Positions 44,049 to 52,187 of a stretch of 64,000 bases of DNA are shown here, one piece after another (the first letter of the stretch is position 1; every line of letters starts with the position of its first letter). The position numbers and the translations under genes are program-made. The notes under the pieces are model-generated. The model was not told the origin of the DNA. It worked only from the letters and a program-made list of their open reading frames with translations, and made no database searches. The DNA comes from Emticicia agri (GTDB taxonomy: Bacteria; Bacteroidota; Bacteroidia; Cytophagales; Spirosomataceae), in the NCBI RefSeq assembly GCF_004168285.1, contig NZ_SEWF01000010.1, positions 1 through 64,000 on the forward strand. The letters are read 5' to 3'.

Positions 44049-45257
44049 ATGACAAGCATAGAACAGTATAAAGGACAAGAAACAGCCTTTGGAGTAAATG
44101 ATAAAGGCTATTATGGAAAATTTGGTGGTGCCTACATTCCTGAAATGTTATACCCTAATGTAGAAGAGCTACAACAAAACTACTTACAGATTATCCATCA
44201 AACCGATTTTCAGGAAGAATTTCAGGATTTGTTGAAAAATTATGTAGGTCGTCCTACTCCTTTATATTATGCCACTCGCCTGTCAGAAAAATATAAAACC
44301 AATGTTTATCTGAAGCGTGAAGACCTGTGCCATACAGGCGCACACAAGGTGAATAATACCATCGGGCAGATATTATTAGCCAAACGATTAGGCAAACACA
44401 AGATAGTAGCCGAAACAGGCGCAGGTCAGCATGGAGTAGCTACAGCTACTGTTTGTGCATTAATGGGTCTGGAATGTATTGTATATATGGGCGAAATTGA
44501 CATTCAGCGTCAAGCACCGAATGTAGCCCGTATGAAAATGTTAGGCGCAGAAGTACGCCCGGCTACCAGTGGGTCAAAGACGCTGAAAGATGCTACCAAT
44601 GAAGCCCTGAGACACTGGATTAATAATCCGGTAGATACACATTACATTATCGGAAGCGTAGTAGGGCCTCATCCATACCCGGATATGGTGGCCCGATTTC
44701 AGTCGGTTATTTCAGAAGAAATCCGCTCTCAACTTCTGGAGAAAATCGGCAAAGAAAATCCTGATTATGTAATTGCCTGTGTAGGGGGTGGCTCTAATGC
44801 TGCCGGAGCATTTTATCATTTCTTAGACGAACCGGAGGTAAAACTGATAGCTGCCGAAGCAGGTGGGCATGGGATTCATTCTGGTTTGTCTGCCGCCACT
44901 ACCTTTTTAGGAAAACCGGGTGTTCTGCATGGGAGCAAGAGTATTCTGATGCAAACCGAAGACGGACAGGTAGTAGAACCACACAGTATCTCAGCCGGAT
45001 TAGATTATCCGGGCATTGGACCCTTACACGCACATTTATGGGATTCGGGCAGAGCAAAGTTCTATGCTATTACCGACGATGAATCTATTGAAGCAGGCTT
45101 TGAATTAACCAAATTAGAAGGCATTATTCCTGCTATAGAATCGGCTCATGCGCTTAGTGTTTTGAAGTACCTGAATGCCGGAGTAAATGAAACAGTAGTT
45201 GTCAATCTCTCGGGGCGTGGAGATAAAGATTTGGCTACTTATATGAAGTATCTATAA
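44049..45257 (+). CDS. trpB: Tryptophan synthase beta chain
   Basis: A 402-residue PLP enzyme joining indole and serine. Motifs: [55 protein letters not shown] with the Schiff-base lysine, [13 protein letters not shown] and [14 protein letters not shown]. It is of the TrpB1 type that pairs with TrpA. It is separated from trpA by a palindromic element and the Dabb gene. Confidence 0.96.
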   Translation: MTSIEQYKGQETAFGVNDKGYYGKFGGAYIPEMLYPNVEELQQNYLQIIHQTDFQEEFQDLLKNYVGRPTPLYYATRLSEKYKTNVYLKREDLCHTGAHKVNNTIGQILLAKRLGKHKIVAETGAGQHGVATATVCALMGLECIVYMGEIDIQRQAPNVARMKMLGAEVRPATSGSKTLKDATNEALRHWINNPVDTHYIIGSVVGPHPYPDMVARFQSVISEEIRSQLLEKIGKENPDYVIACVGGGSNAAGAFYHFLDEPEVKLIAAEAGGHGIHSGLSAATTFLGKPGVLHGSKSILMQTEDGQVVEPHSISAGLDYPGIGPLHAHLWDSGRAKFYAITDDESIEAGFELTKLEGIIPAIESAHALSVLKYLNAGVNETVVVNLSGRGDKDLATYMKYL

Positions 45258-45266
45258 TTATTTCTC

Positions 45267-45382
45267 ATTGCCACAATGTGCACAAAATACACGAGGACAC
45301 CTTGTCTATTTATCACAATTTCAATTAGGTGATTCTTTACTCAATAGTGTAACATTGTGCCTTTTGTGTACATTGTGGCAAA
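45267..45382. repeat. Small inverted-repeat element (MITE-like) inside the trp operon
   Basis: TTGCCACAATGTGCACAAAA (45268-45287) and TTTTGTGTACATTGTGGCAA (45362-45381) are reverse complements at 19 of 20 positions, with a 74-nt spacer that contains another ACATTGTG (45352-45359). No ORF spans it. The layout is that of a miniature inverted-repeat or palindromic element inserted between trpB and the Dabb gene. Confidence 0.65.
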
Positions 45383-45412
45383 AATAAATCAAACAACAAT
45401 CCAAAATAAACA

Positions 45413-45793
45413 ATGAAAACCCTTCTATTAACCATCGCTTTATTTTCATTTACTTACATGGCAAATGCACAAAAAAATGAGCCGGCGAAACTCCTTCGTC
45501 ATGCTGTTTTATTCAAATTTAAAGATTCAAGTAGCCCGGCTGACGTTAAAAAAGTAGAAGAGGCTTTCAAGGCACTACCAGGCCAGATTAAAGAAATCGC
45601 TGATTTTGAATGGGGAACCAACAACAGCCCCGAAAATCTGAATCAAGGATTTACTCATTTGTTTTTTGTGAGTTTTAAAACAGAAAAAGACCGTGAGGTT
45701 TATCTGCCGCATCCGGCACACAAAGCTTTTGTGAGTGTATTAGGGCCACATTTAGATAAAGTATTGGTACTTGATTACTGGGCAAGCAAATAA
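45413..45793 (+). CDS. Secreted Dabb (stress-responsive A/B barrel) domain protein
   Basis: A 126-residue protein: signal peptide MKTLLLTIALFSFTYMANAQ, then a Dabb domain (LLRHAVLFKFKDSSSPADVKKVEEAFKALPGQIKEIADFEWGTNNSP, THLFFVSFKTEKDREVYLPHPAHKAFVSVLGPHLDKVLVLDYW). Dabb proteins are small ferredoxin-like-fold dimers of mixed function. Its place between trpB and trpA looks incidental, and a hairpin follows it. Confidence 0.85.
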   Translation: MKTLLLTIALFSFTYMANAQKNEPAKLLRHAVLFKFKDSSSPADVKKVEEAFKALPGQIKEIADFEWGTNNSPENLNQGFTHLFFVSFKTEKDREVYLPHPAHKAFVSVLGPHLDKVLVLDYWASK

Positions 45794-45804
45794 TTATCTT
45801 CTTT

Positions 45805-45852
45805 CAGGCGAACAGCATTTTATCAATCAGGTTGCGTTCGCCTGTTCTTTTC
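45805..45852 (+). terminator. Hairpin between the Dabb gene and trpA
   Basis: CAGGCGAAC (45805-45813) pairs with GTTCGCCTG (45836-45844), 22-nt loop, followed by TTCTTTTCTTC. It could be a weak terminator of the Dabb gene or an mRNA 3'-end stabiliser; the long loop lowers confidence. Confidence 0.45.
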
Positions 45853-45880
45853 TTCTTCGCTTATTTTTATCTCTATATTT

Positions 45881-46657
45881 ATGAATCGTATTACAAAGCT
45901 TTTTCAAACCAAGCTTCATAGCGTATTGAATCTCTATTTTACGGCAGGTTATCCTACGCTGAACGATACCATGCCTATTTTAGAAGCATTGCAGGAAGCA
46001 GGCGCTGATATTGCCGAAATAGGCATGCCCTACTCTGACCCTGTAGCTGATGGTGAAACCATTCAACAATCAAATCAGGTTGCTTTAGATAATGGCATGA
46101 GCCTGAAAGTACTTTTTGAACAGTTAGCAGGTATGCGTCAGAAAGTACAGATTCCGGTGATACTGATGGGTTATATCAATCCGGTGATACAGTTTGGTAT
46201 CGAAAATTTTTGCCAGAAATGCCAGGAAGTAGGCGTAGACGGCTTGATTCTGCCCGACCTGCCGATGGAGGAATATTATGAAGAATACAAGCCCGTTTTT
46301 GAGAAATATGGTTTGCTGAATATATTTCTGATAACTCCTCAAACCACAGAGGCTCGTATACGCCGCATCGACGAAATTTCCGACGGGTTTATTTACATGG
46401 TAAGCAGTGCCAGCGTAACAGGCAAAACTTCGGGTATTTCTCCTGAGATGGAAGCCTATTTCAACCGGGTAAATGCCATGAATCTGAAAAATCCGAGATT
46501 GATTGGTTTTGGGATAAAAGACCATGAAACCTTTACAAAAGCATCAGAATATGCCGCTGGGGCCATCATCGGAAGCCAATTTATTCGGGTTTTACAATCA
46601 GCCTCAGATATTAAAACTGATGTGGTGGAATATATCAAATCTGTAAAAATAGGTTAG
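45881..46657 (+). CDS. trpA: Tryptophan synthase alpha chain
   Basis: A 258-residue TIM-barrel enzyme cleaving indole-3-glycerol phosphate to indole for TrpB. Motifs: YFTAGYPTLNDTMPILEALQEAGADIAEIGMPYSDPVADGETIQQSN with the catalytic Glu, VDGLILPDLPMEEY with the catalytic Asp, FIYMVSSASVTGKTSG, and IGFGIKDHETF in the phosphate site. It completes the pathway and closes the operon. Confidence 0.96.
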   Translation: MNRITKLFQTKLHSVLNLYFTAGYPTLNDTMPILEALQEAGADIAEIGMPYSDPVADGETIQQSNQVALDNGMSLKVLFEQLAGMRQKVQIPVILMGYINPVIQFGIENFCQKCQEVGVDGLILPDLPMEEYYEEYKPVFEKYGLLNIFLITPQTTEARIRRIDEISDGFIYMVSSASVTGKTSGISPEMEAYFNRVNAMNLKNPRLIGFGIKDHETFTKASEYAAGAIIGSQFIRVLQSASDIKTDVVEYIKSVKIG

Positions 46658-46828
46658 GTTTTAAGGAAGTTTGGCATAGATTTTTTCTTTTTAGTCATTT
46701 TTTTTTAAAAAGCATGAAAAATAGGCTTAAAAGGTAAAACTCTTTTGAAAAAACTTTTGTTTATCTAAAAAATATTCTAAATTTCCTTAGAATTGTAATA
46801 CCTATATTTATTAGAAAAGGCTATAGCT

Positions 46829-48100
46829 ATGGAAAAGTTTTACAAACTCTGCATAATAGCTATCTTATTGATTACAAGCCAATTGGCTTTTGCTCAAAAA
46901 GACAGGAAGAAAGATACCAGATACGGGTATCATTTTAAAGGGAAAAAACAGAAATTCGCAAAATTCCCGTTTGACCTACATGCTAATCTTATTGTTTTAA
47001 AAGCTGCCCTTGACGACTCTGATACCCTACGTTTCATTCTTGATACGGGGGTAACTTCAACCATCGTAACCGACCCCAAACGAGCACTGACCTTAGACGT
47101 AAAATATGTACGTCGGGTGAAAATAACAGGCGCAGGTGAAGGCGGAGACTTAATGGCCAATGTGTCGGTAGGGCATACTATTAGAATGGGAGATATAGTG
47201 GCAACCCAACAGAATATTGTTGTGTTAGATGAAGATGTACTGAAACTATCTGAGTTTTTAGGAGTACCTATTCATGGTATTTTCGGGCATGACATTTTTA
47301 GCAATTTTGTGGTTACTATTGACTTCGAGCATAAAATGCTCTCCTTAACAGACCCTAACAAGTTTAAGTATAAGCGGTCAATGGGTACCATTTATCCGAT
47401 TGTATTGACGCAATCGAAACCTTATACCGATGCCATTGCTATGGTAAGCAACGATAATAAGGAAATTCCGATGCGGTTGGTCATTGATACGGGGGCAGGA
47501 CACGCCCTTCTGTTAAACGCCAGCGAAAAAGAACCTATCCAGTTACCCGGTAAGGTAATGAGAGCAAATCTGGGCAGAGGTTTGAATGGCGAAATTAACG
47601 GGCATATTGGTAGAGTGGACAAAATACGTATGGGCACGCTCGAAATGAAAGATATTTTAGCTTCCTTTCCTGATAGTCTTTCATTCAGTATGAAGTTTCC
47701 GCCCACCACTCAGGGGCGCCAGGGGAGCATTGGTTGCGAATTATTAAGACGTTTTACCGTAACCCTCAATTACAAAGACGGATACATGATTCTGAAACCT
47801 ATCAAAAACCGTCTTAAAGAAACTTTTGAACACGACATGAGTGGCATGGATGTTCGGGCAAGAGGCGATAATTTTAACCAGTATTTTGTCAATAAGGTTA
47901 TTGAAAACTCTCCGGCATACGATGCGGGTCTTAGAGAAGGCGACGAAATTATTTTCGTCAATAACCAGAATGTAAAAGACATGGCTATCAGCGAAATTTA
48001 CAAAATCTTATCAAGAAAAGAGGGTAAAGATGTTGAATTATTTATCAGACGAAAGGGAGAATTAAAATTTACCAGCTTCAAACTGAGAAGAATGATTTAA
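46829..48100 (+). CDS. Secreted retropepsin-like aspartyl protease with PDZ domain
   Basis: A 423-residue protein with signal peptide MEKFYKLCIIAILLITSQLAFAQ. Two aspartyl-protease half-domains carry FILDTGVTS (D72) and LVIDTGAGH (D220), so one chain can supply both catalytic aspartates. A C-terminal PDZ domain (about 345-420: NKVIENSPAYDAGLREGDEIIFVNNQNVKDM) probably recognises C-termini or regulates activity. Exported aspartyl proteases of this layout are common in Bacteroidota and mostly uncharacterised. It has its own strong terminator. Confidence 0.88.
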   Translation: MEKFYKLCIIAILLITSQLAFAQKDRKKDTRYGYHFKGKKQKFAKFPFDLHANLIVLKAALDDSDTLRFILDTGVTSTIVTDPKRALTLDVKYVRRVKITGAGEGGDLMANVSVGHTIRMGDIVATQQNIVVLDEDVLKLSEFLGVPIHGIFGHDIFSNFVVTIDFEHKMLSLTDPNKFKYKRSMGTIYPIVLTQSKPYTDAIAMVSNDNKEIPMRLVIDTGAGHALLLNASEKEPIQLPGKVMRANLGRGLNGEINGHIGRVDKIRMGTLEMKDILASFPDSLSFSMKFPPTTQGRQGSIGCELLRRFTVTLNYKDGYMILKPIKNRLKETFEHDMSGMDVRARGDNFNQYFVNKVIENSPAYDAGLREGDEIIFVNNQNVKDMAISEIYKILSRKEGKDVELFIRRKGELKFTSFKLRRMI

Positions 48101-48124
48101 ACGTATTGATAAAAGAACTTGTAG

Positions 48125-48159
48125 AAACGGGATAATTGCCACACAATTATCCCGTTTTT
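48125..48159 (+). terminator. Terminator after the aspartyl protease gene
   Basis: Perfect 14-bp stem AAACGGGATAATTG / CAATTATCCCGTTT, 5-nt loop, then TTC. Confidence 0.92.
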
Positions 48160-48234
48160 CTTGGTATATATCAGTATTCAATTCAGATATATTGAAGCGA
48201 ATAGTCATCAGCAGATTAACCAGAGTAAAGCTAT

Positions 48235-48257
48235 ATAGGGGGAAACCCCTGTTTTAG
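48235..48257 (+). promoter_or_regulatory. 23-nt shared element upstream of the histidine-kinase operon
   Basis: Begins ATAGGGGGAAACCCC and ends GTTTTAG; identical at 22 of 23 positions to 56334-56356. The core GGGG(G)AAACCCC is palindromic, as for an operator. It lies about 32 nt upstream of the candidate -7 box. Confidence 0.5.
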
Positions 48258-48289
48258 CTTATGTAATAAGTAGTTATGAATTTTTAGCC

Positions 48290-48297
48290 TAATTTTG
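48290..48297 (+). promoter_or_regulatory. Candidate -7 box for the histidine-kinase operon
   Basis: TAATTTTG matches TAnnTTTG, 58 nt before the ATG at 48355. No TTTG at -33, which would fit an activator-dependent promoter. Confidence 0.4.
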
Positions 48298-48354
48298 ATT
48301 GAAGAGTTCCCGGAAGATACCTATATATATGCACTGACCTATTACACTAACCCG

Positions 48355-50337
48355 ATGCTGAGATTATTTATCATTCTATTCATAGCTGTTCTAAGTTTGG
48401 TATCGTGTTCTGAAAAAAAATCGGATAATCAAATCTATCAGAAACCTTTAAAGGAAGAATTAGATGCTTACTGCACTTATCTGAATGCCGACAGCAGTCT
48501 TCATGACAGCACCTATCTACCTGTTTTCTATCAGCGATTTAACAGATTAGTGGATGAAAACAAAATTGACTCTGCCTCACAGATTTTATTCTGGGCTGGC
48601 AGAAATATGGCGAGCAATTTTAAATACGATACTGCTTTCCTTCGGGTATCAATTAATTTCGTTGCCAGACATGGTTCCAGGATTCAGGGTCGGTATTTTT
48701 CAGGTATTTATCATAATATAGGAGTGACCTATTGTGATAATGGCGAATACGATAGATGTTCTTACTATCTGAATAAAGGAGTCATTGAGCCCAAAGATTT
48801 TTATACTTATCAGAATGTGGCTGATATAAACTATGGTTTAATCTTTGGACACCTGAATAACGGTAAACTTGAGCAATCGCTTAAATCTGCGTACAAAGCT
48901 GCCGAAATGTTTGAAGAACAGAAAGATACCACTTTTCTGGCAGCTTGCTATTCTGGTATTGCCTGTATTTTTCGTTATCAGGACGATTATGTTGCCGCCG
49001 AAAACTATGAAAATCAAGGGCTTAAAATTGTAAGAAAAGCTAAAGACACCACCGGTATCCTCACGGTTTCATTAAACAGAATCGATTTATATAACCAGAT
49101 GCAACACCCGAATCTGTTTCCGTTTATAGATTCAACCGTAAATATATTCAGACAATGGACAGGAAAAATAGAAGATGATAAATTAGCTGTCAATAGCTGG
49201 TATGCATTCAAATTAATTCATGATAATAAATTAGCTGAAGCGAAGAAGGTACTTGAAGAAATAAAACCGATAAGCCTCAAAAGGAGTTACGGTTCTTCTT
49301 TAGACTATTATTACAATGCTTCTTCAGCGTACGATGTAAAAGTGGGAAAAGGCTCTGAGAACATTGGCTTTTACCTAAAAAAAATCCCTCAGCTAAAAGA
49401 GAATGAAGATTATTTACGGCTAGCACTCTATAACCAGATATTACATGATGATGCCTTCATGAAAGGCAATCATAAAGCTGCCCTACAATACCTCGAAGCT
49501 GCCCAGATAGCACAGGATAGCCTCAACAACAGAGCCCTCAGGATAAAAGTAAAAGAATTTGACAGAAAGTATCAGAGCGAAAAGAAAGAGCAACAAATAG
49601 CATTACAGAATAAGGAACTGACTCAGAAAAATACGTTTATTGCTCTTCTGATCGCTTCTATTATCGGCTTGATAGCTGCCGCATTAGCCTACTATTTATG
49701 GCAAAGGCAAAAAACCCTGAAACAGGAAAAAGAGAGTAGTACCAACTTTACCAAGCAATTATTAGAGAATACAGAAGAAGAACGTAAACGTATTGCCGGA
49801 GATTTGCACGATAGTATCAGCCACGAGCTACTGAATCTCAAATCAAACTTGACTCAGGACACTAAAATTGTCAGTAAAAAAATTGATACCATTATCAATG
49901 ATATCAGAGGTATCAGCCGTAACTTACATCCGGTTATGTTTGATAAGATTGGTTTAATCCCTAATATTGAACAATTAGTTGAGCGGATTCAAAATCAGCA
50001 TAATTTCTTTATCAGTACTGAAATCAACTATTCAGGCTCGTTGAATTCTGCCAATGAATTACAAATTTATCGGGTTATTCAGGAGAGTTTAAGTAATATC
50101 ATTAAATATGCTAATGCACATGCTGCCAAAATTACTATCGATGAGCAGCCAACCCATATTATGATAGAAATAAAAGATAATGGAAACGGTTTTAGCGTAA
50201 AAGAAACACTTAACAGTGGCAAAGCTTTCGGCTTACACAACATTATTGAAAGAAGCCGTGTGATTGGTGGTGAAGCGCAAATCCATTCATCGGCTGATGG
50301 TACCATCATTACGATCCATATTCCTAAAACATTATGA
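48355..50337 (+). CDS. TPR-containing sensor histidine kinase (NarL/DesK-type)
   Basis: A 660-residue sensor. The ATG at 48355 gives a lipoprotein-like signal (MLRLFIILFIAVLSLVSC). A periplasmic helical region with TPR-like repeats (about 40-410) is followed by a coiled coil, one membrane helix (FIALLIASIIGLIAAALAYYLW), the HisKA_3 box EERKRIAGDLHDSISHELL with His485, and a HATPase_c domain (IYRVIQESLSNIIKYANAHA, KDNGNGFSV, GLHNIIERSRVIGG). The track-style upstream TTG start has no support. It overlaps the response-regulator gene by 4 nt, so the two form one signalling pair. Confidence 0.92.
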   Translation: MLRLFIILFIAVLSLVSCSEKKSDNQIYQKPLKEELDAYCTYLNADSSLHDSTYLPVFYQRFNRLVDENKIDSASQILFWAGRNMASNFKYDTAFLRVSINFVARHGSRIQGRYFSGIYHNIGVTYCDNGEYDRCSYYLNKGVIEPKDFYTYQNVADINYGLIFGHLNNGKLEQSLKSAYKAAEMFEEQKDTTFLAACYSGIACIFRYQDDYVAAENYENQGLKIVRKAKDTTGILTVSLNRIDLYNQMQHPNLFPFIDSTVNIFRQWTGKIEDDKLAVNSWYAFKLIHDNKLAEAKKVLEEIKPISLKRSYGSSLDYYYNASSAYDVKVGKGSENIGFYLKKIPQLKENEDYLRLALYNQILHDDAFMKGNHKAALQYLEAAQIAQDSLNNRALRIKVKEFDRKYQSEKKEQQIALQNKELTQKNTFIALLIASIIGLIAAALAYYLWQRQKTLKQEKESSTNFTKQLLENTEEERKRIAGDLHDSISHELLNLKSNLTQDTKIVSKKIDTIINDIRGISRNLHPVMFDKIGLIPNIEQLVERIQNQHNFFISTEINYSGSLNSANELQIYRVIQESLSNIIKYANAHAAKITIDEQPTHIMIEIKDNGNGFSVKETLNSGKAFGLHNIIERSRVIGGEAQIHSSADGTIITIHIPKTL

Positions 50338-50957
50338 GAATACTCATTGCCGACGACCACCCTTTCACCCTGATGGGTACCAAAGCCTTTGTTGAGTCTT
50401 TGGGCTATACTATAGAAGATGTATGCTCAAATGGCATAACGGCTTTTAACCTGATTCTGACTCATCAGCCTATTATGGCTATTTTAGATATAAATATGCC
50501 GGGAATGGACGGACTCGAAGTTTTAGAAAAAGTGCATCGGCAGCGGTTAGCCACCCGAATTATTTTACTTACCATGCACAAAGAAATGACTATCTTCAAA
50601 AAAGCTAATCAATGGGGAATAGCAGGGTATATTTTAAAAGAAAATGCACAGGATGAATTACAGAAATGCCTGGAAATAGTAAAAAAAGGAGGCCAGTATA
50701 TAAGCAAAAATCTCGAAAATGATTTGGTGATTGATACCCATTCAGCCGGACAGAGCTATGCTATTGAAAAACTTACTTTTACCGAGAAAAAAGTGCTGGA
50801 ATTGATAGCCCAACAAAAGACCTCAAAACAGATAGCTGATATGCTTTTTATTTCAGAAAAAACAGTAGAGGGCCATCGCAGTAATATTATTCAGAAACTT
50901 GAACTACCTAAAGAAAAAAATATTCTTCTGATATGGGCTACCAAGCATTTTAAATGA
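50334..50957 (+). CDS. LuxR/NarL-type response regulator
   Basis: A 207-residue regulator. Receiver domain: acidic pair IADDHP and phospho-acceptor Asp52 in ILDINMPGMDG; a lysine in GYILKENAQDE. The C-terminal LuxR-type HTH is LTFTEKKVLELIAQQKTSKQIADMLFISEKTVEGHRSNIIQKL. Its start overlaps the kinase stop (ATGA). The palindromic 23-nt element upstream of the pair is a candidate binding site for it. Confidence 0.94.
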   Translation: MRILIADDHPFTLMGTKAFVESLGYTIEDVCSNGITAFNLILTHQPIMAILDINMPGMDGLEVLEKVHRQRLATRIILLTMHKEMTIFKKANQWGIAGYILKENAQDELQKCLEIVKKGGQYISKNLENDLVIDTHSAGQSYAIEKLTFTEKKVLELIAQQKTSKQIADMLFISEKTVEGHRSNIIQKLELPKEKNILLIWATKHFK

Positions 50958-51001
50958 TAAACATTGGCTATCACCCTATCTGGATAATAGCTAATGTTTA
51001 T
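50957..51001. terminator. Convergent hairpin between response regulator and aminotransferase
   Basis: ATAAACATTGGCTAT pairs with ATAGCTAATGTTTAT over 15 bp (one G-T). It overlaps both stop codons. T-tracts are short on both sides. Confidence 0.5.
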
Positions 51002-52143
51002 TCTACTACCTGCTGTTCCGAAGCTATAAGCTCTTTGATAGAACACTTATACTGATTCAATGTATTTTTAATAATTCTTACTACTTTGTTCATTTCTATT
51101 TCAGTACCAATTGTCAGACGAAGGCATTGAGCTATCGGATAGCTAACCATAATGTTTCTGGCTTGCAATGCACTTTTAATTTGCGTTAATAACGCTGCAT
51201 CATAAAAACGAAGCATTAAAAAGTTGGCCGAAGAAGGTAATACTTTAAAAGAAGTTTCATCTGACATTTCGAGAAGCAGATAAAAAATAAAGTCTCTGAG
51301 GTTTTTAATTCGTGCCTGATTTACTTTTAAAACATTCTTATACGATGGATTAGTCAGAAACTCGGTTACTACCGCTTCTGTAAAAATGTTGATTGTAAAC
51401 GGAATTGTATATTTTTTTATCAGGCTAATTAATGAGGCACTTCCGACAGCATATCCGAATCTGATGCCCGGTAAACCATAGCCTTTTGAAAGCGTTTTAA
51501 GCACCAAAAGATTGGCATACTTATTTACCAGCGGTAAAGCAGACTCTCCTCCAAATTCTCCATAAGCCTCATCTACTATAAAAATGCAGTTTACATAGCG
51601 TTTCAATAAAGTTTCTAAGGTTGCCAATGGCAAACTGGCTCCTGTTGGGTTGTTAGGCGATGTAAGAATAATTAAAGAGGGCTCGCTTACCTGAGGGAAA
51701 TGAGTCAGGTCAGAATAATCTTCTTCACTTATATTCCATTGTCTGTAAGGTATTCGCTCATTCTGACAAACCTGATGATAAAATGTAAACGTAGGATTCT
51801 CAATAATTGCTTCTGAAAGAAATTTTGAACAGCAACTGATAATTTGCTGGATAAGCTGAGAAGAACCATTACCCAATACAATATTCTCAGGAGCTAAACC
51901 TGCCTCTTTGGCTATTAAAGTATGTAGTTGAGTCTGATTAAAATCCGGGTAACGATTCCAGGCTAAATCTATCATCTTCTGTGCCAGTTGTTGTTTCAGA
52001 TTCTGCGGAATATCAAAAGGCGTTTCGTTGCAATGTAATCTCATTACTTCTTTTGATTCCAACTCTGCCCAAAGTGTCTGCTCTATTTGTGTATATCCTG
52101 ACTTCTGATTATTAACTGATAATATTTGTTCTGCTGAGTTCAT
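50998..52143 (-). CDS. HisC-like class I/II aminotransferase, partner of the GRAS protein
   Basis: A 381-residue PLP enzyme of the histidinol-phosphate aminotransferase/CobD-like branch: LHCNETPFDIP, RYPDFNQTQLHTLIAKEAGL, GNGSSQLIQQI, LTSPNNPTGASLPL, FIVDEAYGEF, and the Schiff-base lysine in LKTLSKGYGLPGIRFGYAVG. No other his gene is near; it follows the GRAS gene by 44 nt on the same strand. A role in making or modifying a specialised amino-acid-derived small molecule fits better than histidine synthesis (inference). Confidence 0.85.
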   Translation of the reverse strand: MNSAEQILSVNNQKSGYTQIEQTLWAELESKEVMRLHCNETPFDIPQNLKQQLAQKMIDLAWNRYPDFNQTQLHTLIAKEAGLAPENIVLGNGSSQLIQQIISCCSKFLSEAIIENPTFTFYHQVCQNERIPYRQWNISEEDYSDLTHFPQVSEPSLIILTSPNNPTGASLPLATLETLLKRYVNCIFIVDEAYGEFGGESALPLVNKYANLLVLKTLSKGYGLPGIRFGYAVGSASLISLIKKYTIPFTINIFTEAVVTEFLTNPSYKNVLKVNQARIKNLRDFIFYLLLEMSDETSFKVLPSSANFLMLRFYDAALLTQIKSALQARNIMVSYPIAQCLRLTIGTEIEMNKVVRIIKNTLNQYKCSIKELIASEQQVVE

Positions 52144-52187
52144 TTCAATGTTTTTAAATAGGTTTTCAATAAATAGTGTGTAATGTA

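Noticed and set aside
48295-48354. TTG start and 20-residue extension of the histidine kinase
   Set aside because: It overlaps the candidate -7 box and would bury the lipoprotein signal.
50998-52143. Calling the aminotransferase hisC
   Set aside because: No other histidine gene nearby and its partner is a GRAS protein; family resemblance alone does not fix the substrate.
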